Positions 54,356 through 64,000 of a stretch of DNA of 64,000 nt are shown here, in pieces. The stretch's first letter is position 1. Every line of letters starts with the position of its first letter. Made by a program: the position numbers and the translations under genes. Below the pieces are notes generated by a model. It saw only the letters and a program-made list of their open reading frames with translations. It was not told the DNA's origin and ran no database searches. The DNA comes from Pachyseris speciosa (taxonomy: Eukaryota; Cnidaria; Anthozoa; Scleractinia; Pachyseridae): contig JAEMWC010000133.1 of NCBI GenBank assembly GCA_016490735.1, positions 273,501-337,500 of the forward strand, read 5' to 3'.

Positions 54356-55424
54356 TAAATAAATTGATTTGATTTTTGTTTTCTTTTTGACACGTACAGC
54401 TGAAAATTGTTCAGTTACAAAGCTCCTCGCATATAAAGAGGAATACTCACGCGCTCATCCAAAAGTTGAGTAATTCTGCGTTTAAGAAGATTTCAAAATG
54501 TACCGCTTGTATAGGTTTGCAACTCACCTTGTATGGTACTTGTTTAATCTCTATGGCTACTTTTTGTCTTGTGGAAGTAAGTATTAAGCAAGGACCTCAC
54601 GAGGCAGCGCTAAAACAGTACTGATATAATACATATGAACCAGAGACAGTCAATCAGGACTGGGGCTTTGAACGATCAATTATTAATGCCAAAGAAAGGT
54701 TGATGTCTGACACAGCTTTGCCCAGTTTTTGATAACAGATCATGCTTTCACAGCGAGGGACTTGGAGAGCTTTGCTAGGTAAAATATTGACATATAGCAG
54801 TAGCTCTGAGTACAGGAGAAGTCGTATATCGTCAATGAGGGCCTGGTTTCTAAAGAAATTATGGCCGCGCTAAGTTTAGTGGAGGAGTCACTTCAAAACG
54901 TACCAGTTTAACATTATCAAGGAAGTTTATAAGATAAATTGGCCATTGCAAAGAGATTCAAGAGGTGGAACATCCCGGTTAATTTACCTTATCAACTATG
55001 TTCATAATACCAAAACTTCGTACTGCAAAATTCTTGTGTTTTGCAAATAGCGGTGAAACCTCTTAGCCCAACATGGGAATACGTTGCACTAACTCATGAT
55101 GAGTGAGCACAGCGTCTCTCTTTTTTATCTAGTGTTGTGCGTTGTTATGTTAGAGAATTGGACTCCAGATCTACTATTCGTGGTTTACAACCTGGTTAAC
55201 GCTTTTCGTGTTCTCGGTATTGAACTAGATCTAGCATGAAGTGGAGGCTCGCCCGTGCGGGGTATGTATTTACATATGAAAACATTCCCTTGTTTAAGTC
55301 TCCTGTCCAAGCTAGTTCCAGCTCATTACGGAGGATACAAATAAGGTCTATTCCCCTGTCCTCCCATGTAGGTCGTACAAAATGGCTCCTGGTAATGAAA
55401 ACAACAGTACTGACGTGATTATAT
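54356..55424. other. no recognised feature
   Basis: No gene, RNA or clear repeat seen in about 1.07 kb. Confidence 0.4.
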
Positions 55425-55426
55425 TA

Positions 55427-55780
55427 GAGAGTTTAAGCAACGACGACGGCGACGACAACGAGAACTTCACAATACAACAGCCTTAATTAGTAAAAACAAT
55501 CGCTGTACACGTGCTTTTTACATTTTGTTCCATTTCTTTGCTGTCCTCAGCAAAACAACAACAAGTTTAGGTTTTGTGGAGAACGTGAGGGTATGACGGT
55601 GAACCTTCTTTCTTTTTTCCCAACTTCAATGCCGTTTATACTTATTTAGCTCCAGGATAGTTCGCCATCATATTACAAGTTAAACAAGTTTCAAAAATCG
55701 CGAAAGAGTTACCATAACGAGAAGTTACATTTTGAAATGGCGTTTTCGTTCCCGTTGCCGTCGTCGTTTCCTAAGCTCTC
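55427..55780. mobile_element. Tc1/mariner-like MITE
   Basis: TIRs GAGAGTTTAAGCAACGACGACG and CGTCGTCGTTTCCTAAGCTCTC, flanked by TA on both sides (55425-55426, 55781-55782). 354 bases without coding capacity. Confidence 0.75.
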
Positions 55781-55782
55781 TA

Positions 55783-57339
55783 TTATCATCTTCAATATGG
55801 TACTTAACGATATCCTGACGATCGTTCTCCATCAATACAAAAAAAACGTATAAATTTAGACCCTGCAGCTGGGCCGTGCTTCTGATAAGGGTTGTTCTAC
55901 CACTTGACTGAGGAATATTGAAGAAACTCCGCCTAAAGGAAGTAGCCACAGTCTTCTTAAGTTTGGATTAACCTATCAATTTGTATGCAGAATAGTGCTG
56001 GGTGCCTATGATAATTTGCAAACCGTCTCTCATTCGGATGCTCTTAATATTGAAGCAGAACTGATATTTGGCATTTGGTTTGTTAAAGTGTTGCTATAGC
56101 AACCTCTTTTTATATTACTACAGGCTTCCTTTGATTTGAGCAAGTGGAAATTCTGCTAAAAAGAAAACTTGCAAGCTGTCTGAAGTGTGGATTTTAGCGG
56201 CTGCAAAATGAACTCAAATCATCGCAGGTTGAATCAAGTAACGTCATCGAACTGACTTGCCTTTATGCTGAGCATCGGTAACTTCGCAAATTCAAAGCGC
56301 GGAATTAGAATTGCGAAGCCTTACCAAAGTATTATAAACGCTTCCTTATTAAATTTACGTGTTCTTGACACTTAAGAACTACTGAGTTGCTATGCGATGT
56401 AAAAATAAGTAATATAACAAACAGGAACATTTTAATTAATCGATGCTTTGCCCGGTACTGACATCACTTTGTTTAATAAGGCCCGGTTTAAACGATGCAT
56501 TTTACATCCATCGAATCTTATTGCCGAATTAAGTACATGTAAAGTGGGACATTTAATCAATTAATTTCGGTAGATTTGAATTTTTCGGTGAGATGCGAGT
56601 TTAGTCGAATATTCGACTCATGCTGGCAGTCGAATATGCGACTGAAGTTCGACAGTTGACTTAAACGCCGCATTTTACATGCTGTATGTCGAATCTAATT
56701 AATAAATTTTGTTAAATTATATTTCGCCTGTACCTCCACAATATTATGCTGTGTCATGCCACTCGCGCTCCACATTATCTGACAATAAAAAAATCTGGAA
56801 TTTTTTAAACTTGTAGCGACTCAAATTAGTATTGGATTTGGCGCATTAAAATGCCTTCCACTTTCTGCCGGAACCTAAGAATCGAGGGGCAGTCTACTTC
56901 CCTATCCGTAATGAATAAATCAACCGCCCAATGAGGACCTCAGCGTGTCTCAGTGGTGTCTTTAAAACGGGGTTTTATGTATTACCAAACAAAAAACAGG
57001 TTAATATAATCTGATGAGATGTTATTGGACGGTTGTAAAGAGCCGGCAATTTATAGAGTATAGAGTGTAGAAATAACTGCCGTTGCTGATGGGAGGTCAC
57101 GCAAAGATTTAAGGTCAATGAGTTTTAAACTGAGATAAACTAATAAATCACAAGAAACATGATTACAGAAAGACTCTCAAACTTTAATGTAATTTCACTT
57201 CCTTTCTTCAAGTTCAAATTTCTGAGAACCTTGATGCATTTCTCTTGTAACTAATTAATTCCGGCACTACGAGATTAATCAACGTTGCCTAGTATTTCGA
57301 TATATTACGTTATTTTTTACTTGCCAACCGGCTTTTGAA
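55783..57339. other. spacer with diverged MITE fragments
   Basis: At 56480-56700, AAGGCCCGGTTTAAACGATGCATTTTACAT and a later TTAAACGCCGCATTTTACATG form a diverged direct repeat reminiscent of the GGCCC-ended PIF-type MITEs. Nothing else is recognised. Confidence 0.4.
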
Positions 57340-57520
57340 CGTACAAGTGCTCCATTAATTGTATTTAGTGCTAAGTGGACAGGATATTGAGAAAAACACT
57401 TATGAAAGAAGATTACAACTTAACCCAGTACGCTCTTACTTCAAAACCAGTTCGTGTTAATCTTGGTGAAGCGGACTGCAAATCTCCGTTATCACTTGCC
57501 TTTCAATTTTCGATTGCATC
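57340..57520 (+). promoter_or_regulatory. proximal 5' region of GPCR 3
   Basis: CTCCATTAATTGTATTTAGTGC followed by GAGAAAAACACTTATGAAAGAAGATTACAACTTAA matches the block upstream of GPCR 1 (32405-32490) and of the relic (44525-44620), including spacing. Likely conserved promoter/5' UTR. Confidence 0.55.
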
Positions 57521-58465
57521 ATGAATTCCTCGTTGGAAAGTGCAAGTGCAACACTGACTTCCAACGTCTCCGCAGAAGGCTGTTCTCTTCCTGTAGCCCA
57601 TGGCATTGCACTGATCGCAACGAACACTACAGTTGGTGTGTTTGGAACACTCGGCAACCTGTTGGTCTGCATGGCCGTTGTTACAAATCCCCGTCTTCGC
57701 AGGAGCTCCAACTATCTTCTCTTCAGCTTAGCCATCGCTGATTTGATTGTCACGGTGGGCTGTGAGCCTCTCGTTGTTGCAGTCGTAGGCAGGATAACCT
57801 TCTTCAGTGATTGCGCAAGAAATCTGGAGCACCCTTACAAAATTCTCTCCAGGCTGTCTTGCACGGCTTCAGTTGTGCATATGGCTGCGATCAGCGTGGA
57901 CCGTTTTCTAGCGGTTGTATTCCCTCTACGCCACGAAACCATCATGGATAAATATGGATTGAAGATTATGCTGATAATTTCTTGGGGATTCCCAATTTCA
58001 GTTCCCATAATGAGCGCTTTCCTTCCATCTTCCTTTCCCAGAGCATTCATGGCGGCGGGGTCTTTCGGCCTCAGTTATTTCACAGTCATCATCTTCTATC
58101 TGCTTATTGTGGCATATCTGTACAAAGTTAAAAAGAAAAGAAACCGACTGAGAGCTCGACCACTGTCCGTGGATGTGAATTCCCGCGTGGAAATACGCGT
58201 TGCTTGCACGCTTGCCATTGTCATCGGCGTCTTCACTGCTTGCTGGTTTCCGCTAATGATTTCTCTGTTTGCTACTGGCAAATCACTGTTGAAGACAAAC
58301 GGCCCAACACACATGTGGATCAGGACATTAGCTCTGTCCAACTCCGCCATGAATTTTCTGATATACACTGCAAGGATCCGTGATTTCCGGGAGTCTTACG
58401 TCGTGGTGTGTCGAAAGATGTGCTGCCTTGGAGGAATGAAATACAGATTTCCAGTCCAGCACTAG
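57521..58465 (+). CDS. class A (rhodopsin-like) orphan GPCR 3
   Basis: A single-exon, 314-residue seven-transmembrane receptor, intact. Key positions: GTLGN (N46), LAIAD (D74), VDRF at 126-129, FPLRH in loop 2, basic loop 3 (KVKKKRNRLRARP), CWFP 241-244 and NSAMNFLIY 274-282, where position 7.50 is Phe (279) instead of Pro. N-glycosylation sites at N2, N15 and N35. No acidic residue at 3.32 (Ser), arguing against a classical biogenic-amine receptor. Loop 2 is short and Cys-free, as in melanocortin-group receptors. C-terminal CC at 301-302 could be palmitoylated. Closest relative here is GPCR 2, then GPCR 1. Ligand unknown. Confidence 0.9.
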   Translation: MNSSLESASATLTSNVSAEGCSLPVAHGIALIATNTTVGVFGTLGNLLVCMAVVTNPRLRRSSNYLLFSLAIADLIVTVGCEPLVVAVVGRITFFSDCARNLEHPYKILSRLSCTASVVHMAAISVDRFLAVVFPLRHETIMDKYGLKIMLIISWGFPISVPIMSAFLPSSFPRAFMAAGSFGLSYFTVIIFYLLIVAYLYKVKKKRNRLRARPLSVDVNSRVEIRVACTLAIVIGVFTACWFPLMISLFATGKSLLKTNGPTHMWIRTLALSNSAMNFLIYTARIRDFRESYVVVCRKMCCLGGMKYRFPVQH

Positions 58466-59189
58466 ATGGGAATTTTTTGGCAAACATAACGAAAGAAGCT
58501 TCACTAGATGTGTGAGCGTACGAGAACGCTATATATGTCACCGGATTATACACTAAAGTTAAATGAAAAAGCACCTTTTCATAACATAACGAAAGTCTTA
58601 AAAATGTAGGCTTGAACCAAACTTTGTTTTTAATTTCTTGTATATTATCATTTTTTCTCAGCCACTTTCATTAGGAAGAAAAACGTTCCTTTACAAATAA
58701 ACATCAGCCTCACTCAGAGATTCAATTTGCATTTGGCCATTTTTGGCAGCTGATAGCTGGTGTCGCTTTTTCTTTCTTCTTCAGTATTCCTTCAAGAAAC
58801 GAATTATAATTTTTCACTGCTAACGTATACATATGTGTATCAATTCATCTCACAGCGAGTCATGATACAGTTTTCATTTTCTTTGCAATTTCTTTTTACC
58901 CAGAGGCAATTTTATTCACCTGGCAATACAGCGCAACAACTCTTTTTCCTGGTTCCTGCGTTATCTTTTCGAATTACGATACTTAAAGCTCTCTTCTTTG
59001 AAGCCCACATATTAAAGCCCGAGAATCGGATATTGTCAATATTGGCTCTAATCGTTTTCACTTTCAGGGGAAAGCACTATCACGGCTCTTAATCCGATTA
59101 TTTAGATAAGCTAAGAATGTGCTCTTGAGCCTTCCGCTCAAAGAGCACGCACGGTAGCAGATACAGAAAAGGTCACTGAAGTACAAACA
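58466..59189. other. 3' flank of GPCR 3
   Basis: No clear similarity to the GPCR 1 3' UTR. The open frame 58760-59092 (+) has no recognised domain. Confidence 0.35.
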
Positions 59190-60830
59190 GAGCTACAGGA
59201 AAGTTCTCGCTTGCTTCCATTGGAATGGTCACACTAGAATTTCACTGGTCCACAGACTCAAAAGTTAGAACACCTTGTACGACATAATAAATAACACCAG
59301 GAGCCCATTTACTGAAAGTACTGCTCAGTAGCTTTCGTTTGAATGGTCACACTTTAGGATTTCATCCGCAGACTCAAAAGTTAGAACCACCTTGTACAGC
59401 ATCATAAGCAGCACCACAGGAAAGTACTACTCAATAGCTTTCATTTGAATGGTCACACTTTAGGATTTCATCCGCAGACTCAAAAGATAGAACCACCTTG
59501 TACAGTAACTTTCATTTGAATGGTCACACTTTAGGATTTCACTGATCCACAGACTCTAAAGCAAAAACCACCCTGAACAACTTAATAAGGAGTTCCACTA
59601 AAATGACCGGTATAAATATTAAATTATGGTGGGGTACACGTGAAGTTTGAATGAAATTTTAAGGAGTTTAAATGTAAAAACAATTGTTTTAAAACACCAC
59701 CAGACAGTTAACATCCCCAAGGGCACTCCAGGTTGATGGGAAATGCTTTGGTGTCCATCCTGGGTGTCCATCTAATAATTTTCAACTTCAAATTCCAATT
59801 TTTAAACCTTCAATAAAGGCTACAATATTTCCCGTTTCCCTAAATTTAACTAATCGTTTGAGAAAAATTAGCTCTTTCCAAATATACCCAAAACTCACCA
59901 AAAAATTCACAAAATATCCCTGGTAATGAGCATAGGGAGTTTTTGATTGCTTGAAACGCGAACGAGTTATTAACATTAAATCCACATTAGGCGACGAAAA
60001 GACAGTTTTCAGGTGTACCCCCCCCCCCCCCGCCTTAAGTACAGTGCGGTGCCTTTCATTTGAATGATACTCACTCCATAGGAAAGAACTACCCGTTGTA
60101 CTGTAACTAACAGTACCACAGAAAAGTAGATTACAATATATTATTAAGTACTGCTCAGTAGCTTTCATGTGTAATGTTTAATAAATGAGCAGGAGTGTTT
60201 TATCAAGTTTAAAACACGAGGCGCAGCGGAGTGTGTTAGGACTTGATAAAACACGAATTGCGAATTTATTGAACGGCTTAAAAAACTTTACTGTACATCT
60301 ATCCATTCTTACACTAGAATTTAGATTTTGGGTTATTTTGGCCTAGGAAATCGCCCGTACAGGACAAAGCGGAGGGTTGCAGGAAGCGTCAGCTCTGGCG
60401 TGCTATGCGTGGCGTAATAAGCAGAAACACTGGAAAATACTGCTCTACTGTGTTCATTGAAAGGTCACATTTATACGCATGATTAAAGGAGCTCAGTCAC
60501 GTTATAAGAGACTTTAAAAAAATGTGTTTAAATAATGGGAAACAATGAAATAACAGTTTGTCAGGGAAGATAAACACTAAAGAGACAAGAATAAATGCAA
60601 ATATGGCGAGGATGGTGACGGATGGAGAAGATTGAAACGGATTACAAATGACCTTTTTGAAAAATTGAGGCTAAACTTTTCAAAATCCTAAGACCGTGGC
60701 GTAGCTCCTTTAACTGAGGGTTGCAGCCACAGGCGCAAAAGTTATAAGAACCACCTCCTTGTACTGTTCACCTTAGCAGACCGTAGGAAAGTACTACTCG
60801 ATAGCTTTAATTTGAATGACGCAAACTGTG
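59190..60830. repeat. dispersed tandem repeat of about 100 bases
   Basis: Units containing AGTAGCTTTCATTTGAATGG, TCACACTTTAGGATTTCA, CGCAGACTCAAAAGTTAGAA and CCACCTTGTACA occur in tandem at 59190-59570. Degenerate pieces recur near 60045, 60155, 60445, 60705 and 60790. A C11 run lies at 60019-60031. Confidence 0.75.
60179..60270. repeat. foldback hairpin
   Basis: TAATAAATGAGC...GTGTTTTATCAAGT pairs with ACTTGATAAAACAC...GCGAATTTATT. The loop contains GAGGCGCAGCGGAG, linking it to the other foldbacks of the window. Confidence 0.7.
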
Positions 60831-62516
60831 GGCGAATATAAACCCTACGTATCACTTAATTCGGAAAAAAAAAGAGGTTGCCATACTCGGCCATTATCAA
60901 GTACCACTGCTATGTTAGCCAGGTTTCACTGAGTTGATAAAGTAACTTGGCCAGGAGAGCTGATATTCCGAGCACTAACCTTTCCTTATGTGAGTATGAA
61001 TATACGAAAATTATATTCATTCTTTCCTTATGTCTCGAAACATCAGCTCTAGGATCCGTTTCTGAGGAGGCCAATTTTCCTTATTTAAACAAAGTGAGAA
61101 ACCAAACATTCGTTCCCACTCCTCCACTATGCAGCATTACGATTTCCGTTTACAAACTACCGTAAGTGACGATGGTAAGCTAGCGATGGTCGGACACTTA
61201 AGGAGGTTCGATAGATTTTTTTTTTCTTTTTTTTTTTGGCCTTGGGGTGTGCCTGTTGAAATCTAAACAAGCATCAGGAACACAACAAGCATCGATTTTC
61301 TTGACACTACAATATCTTTTCGAAAAACTGTACGATCAAAGTTTATTTTCTCATTGGTTTCCAAGCAACAGCCGTTAACATAACAACGGTAACACGTGGC
61401 TTCTCATTTTGAAAAAGTTAATTATCGCGAAATTCAGTCAGCTACTCCATAACGAAACTTCAAGAGTGTAAACTACTCAAGTCTCACAATTTGTAGAGCT
61501 TGTAGATAACTGGCTTATAATTTAATTTTCATAAGGTTCTATCAGGAACAAGATACACATGGTGCATTTTTTGTATGTGTACATTAAAAACATTTTAAAC
61601 TTTGTTTTTCGCTGAAGCCTTAACAGAACACTACCACATAAGCACATTTGCCTGTTACTCAAATTTAAACTTGAAAAATTCAGTTTGATGTGCCAAATTT
61701 AAATTGGCCTGGACAAGTTGGCAATGGTTATAGTAAAAAGTTCAGAAACTATGGGCAAACATGAATATTTGATCCCTTTAAGAGAGGAAAAAAGAATTGT
61801 TAAATGTTTTGAAGTCAACTCATGACAGTGGCCCCTTAAAGAAACATTGAAATTATGAGAGGGCAGAGGTGAACTTGTTCACCGCCACTCTCTTTGTTGC
61901 TTCTTGGCGTCTGTCTTCACAAAATAGAAATACATTGCCACACTCAGTGGGGTATATATTTAAATATTTAACAAGCCACATGAAGCCCCACTACAATGCC
62001 ACGTTGCTTGTCCCCAGAGAAATCACTTCAACTCCCTCCAATGCAATACGCAGCAGGGCCCAGTTGTTCAAAGCACGATTAAGCTATGTAATCACGGGTT
62101 AGAGCAAACTTTGAGTACAGTCTAAATTGTAAATACTGGTAATGTTCAACAAAAACATTTCAAAAAGACTTTCATCCTTAAGTTTTGATTGGAATTTAAC
62201 TTTACTTTAAGCGTAAAATTTGATGTACAAAACTTTCTCAACAAGTGAGATTAAGACTTCAGTTAACTCTTAATCCTGGGTTAGCATTAATCGTCTTTCG
62301 AACAACCGGGACCAGGTCCTTAAGTCACCAATGCCTATAATCCTGGAGAGCTTTGGTGTTCCTTGTTTCCACATCAATGGACTCTACATACATCCTACAA
62401 AAAGAATGTATTCAGTACTTGAGTATCTAGACATCAGTTTCAGCATGATTATATTTTTATGCAAATGTATGCATTGTAAACCCCAGATATGAAATTTAAA
62501 AGTTGTCATTATTCCC
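60831..62516. other. no recognised feature
   Basis: A T-rich run at 61214-61237; otherwise unstructured AT-rich sequence without a supported gene. Confidence 0.4.
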
Positions 62517-62608
62517 CACTGTTGCATGGTCTACCTGAGGCAGCCATTATTAGTGGTCGTCATGCAACAGTGCTCCCTTAGTGTTGTGTCAACCACTAAT
62601 AATGGCTG
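62517..62608. repeat. interlocked inverted repeats
   Basis: CACTGTTGCATG (62517-62528) pairs with CATGCAACAGTG (62561-62572), while CAGCCATTATTAGTGGT (62541-62557) pairs with ACCACTAATAATGGCTG (62592-62608). The two stems cross, giving a pseudoknot-like a-b-a'-b' order. Confidence 0.75.
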
Positions 62609-63016
62609 TTTGGGAGACTGCACTGTCAGAGTCACTGGTACGTAGATGTTATGATGCAAACAAACAAAACTGCCATGTCCATTTCAGCAAAAACGCAACT
62701 CAAATATATAATCTGCTTGAAGTTACAGTATATATATGATCACCCATGATTACTATTTTAGAGGAAACATTTACTATTATCCTAAATAGTTGCCAAAGAA
62801 CTGATCAAACTCAGCCTTCATGTTAAAAGAAAGGAAATATACACATTTAACTATACAAGCTTCTGCCTCATATCAAAAAGACTACAACTTGTAGTTTGTT
62901 CTGTGTGATATGAATAAAGTTGCATGAGATTACAAGTACATCTTGAATGTGAAGTGCTACTAACATAAAAAACACCTAGTCAAACACTCAAATAAATAAA
63001 TCTCACACAGCCAAAT

Positions 63017-63462
63017 CAGGGGCACCCAACGACAAGTTTCAGTAGATATCTGTCGGTGGAGGGTAGGTCGCCTTGCGCTTTCGGTGTCGATTAAAGAGTG
63101 CACTCGGATTTTCGTAACTAAAACGTGGCCTAAAAGATTCGAAATTGGGAAATATTAGCCCCTGAGGTTTTCGGAAAGGTCATAATTGCTGTTTTTGGCA
63201 GTCAAAAATGTCAGCTAGCATTTTCGGAAAGAAAATAGTTCTCTAGGAAGTTCGTGGAAAGTTCATTTCAGCTTGCATTTTCTCAAAGTAAGATTTTGTT
63301 CCCTAACATTTTCGGGCAATTAAAATTTCAGCTAGAGAATCCGAACAGATGAACTTCTTCTAGCTTATTAAAACATCGCTTTAAACAGACTTCAAACGCC
63401 ATAAGGCACTTAAAAATGCCTTTCTACAGCTTTTGGTTGATTTGGCTCGTTGGGTGCCCCTG
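63017..63462 (+). mobile_element. TIR element E, copy 4
   Basis: CAGGGGCACCCAACGA...TCGTTGGGTGCCCCTG with perfect terminal repeats, flanked by CCAAAT (63011-63016 and 63463-63468). About 98 percent like copy 2 by eye. Non-autonomous. Confidence 0.85.
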
Positions 63463-63483
63463 CCAAATGGCCCTGAATAAAGT

Positions 63484-63524
63484 GAATAACAATAACAATA
63501 ACAACAGCAACAACAACAACATTG
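63484..63524 (+). repeat. (AACAAY)n microsatellite
   Basis: AATAACAATAACAATAACAACAGCAACAACAAC tract. The remaining sequence to the window end shows no recognised feature. Confidence 0.8.
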
Positions 63525-64000
63525 CAATTAATTCACTTGTGGCTGTGTTTAACAGGGTTGACTGTCCAAATTTAGCAACACCCAAATAAAAATATTTCAA
63601 TTCCTGCATCCTGAGAAATATTTCATGCACAGCAAGAAACAAGGTATACAACATTTTCCTTCATTAATAATGATTCTTTGGAACAAATAGCCATGTTTGT
63701 CATCTAACCAACAACACAGCATTTGTAGTTGAATTATGAAAGGTTCATTTCTTTGCCCTTTTGGATTTGTAGCATACTTTCTTCAAATTAAGATGTATGC
63801 TTAAATACTTTGTACATGATCATGTAGCCAATAACTGCCACTGTCTCAAAACTTACCCCGTCATTTATAAGATTATCAATGGACTCTTGCTTATATTAAC
63901 TACAGACTGTATTGAGAAATCTTGCTAACTCTTCATCCATGATTATCTAAGACAAATAACACAAATAACAAGTTTATTTTCCTCCGTTAGCAATGCAACA

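Overview
The window looks like intergenic and multigene-family DNA from a cnidarian, most likely an anthozoan such as a reef coral. The evidence is AT-rich, intron-poor sequence; single-exon class A GPCR genes in a tandem cluster; a Penelope-like element with a GIY-YIG domain; a BEL/Pao LTR element; a CR1/L2-like LINE; an ISL2EU/PIF-like DNA transposon; and many MITEs and tRNA-derived SINEs. There is no bacterial gene organisation. The organism call is inference, because no species-diagnostic gene is present.

Layout. 0-9.6 kb is a mosaic of small DNA transposons, dominated by a 2.2 kb Penelope-like inverted dimer (two 604-base arms at 5248-5851 and 6845-7448). 11.9-17.7 kb is a near-perfect 2.86 kb tandem duplication whose unit carries a TATA box and a putative short membrane/secreted first exon; a third, decayed copy lies at 2.4-3.4 kb. 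17.8-22.3 kb holds old retroelement debris. 23.9-24.2 kb holds a probable death-fold exon. 25.5-28.6 kb is a LINE with an intact 972-codon open frame.

29.5-58.5 kb is a GPCR array. It contains one intact receptor at 32683-33570, one frameshifted receptor at 52072-53000 and one intact receptor at 57521-58465. It also holds a promoter-only relic at 44.2-44.8 kb and a 3'-UTR-only relic at 29.6 kb. Between receptors sit a BEL/Pao element with a 6-base target duplication and internal deletions of the polymerase core (35.4-41.3 kb), a 2.2 kb TIR element with subterminal iterons (41.6-43.8 kb), and a decayed convergent two-gene ISL2EU-like transposon (46.6-51.1 kb).

The most interesting pattern is that several unrelated-looking TIR elements share one design. 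Each has a G/C-run terminal inverted repeat and a short family-specific motif repeated several times in one orientation at both ends. Two of these families share the core CCCTA-N4-AGACC. Paralogous segments also preserve empty or near-empty target sites, which fixes several insertion boundaries.

The only likely functional genes are the receptors at 32.7 and 57.5 kb and possibly the death-fold gene. Everything else is mobile DNA or its remains.
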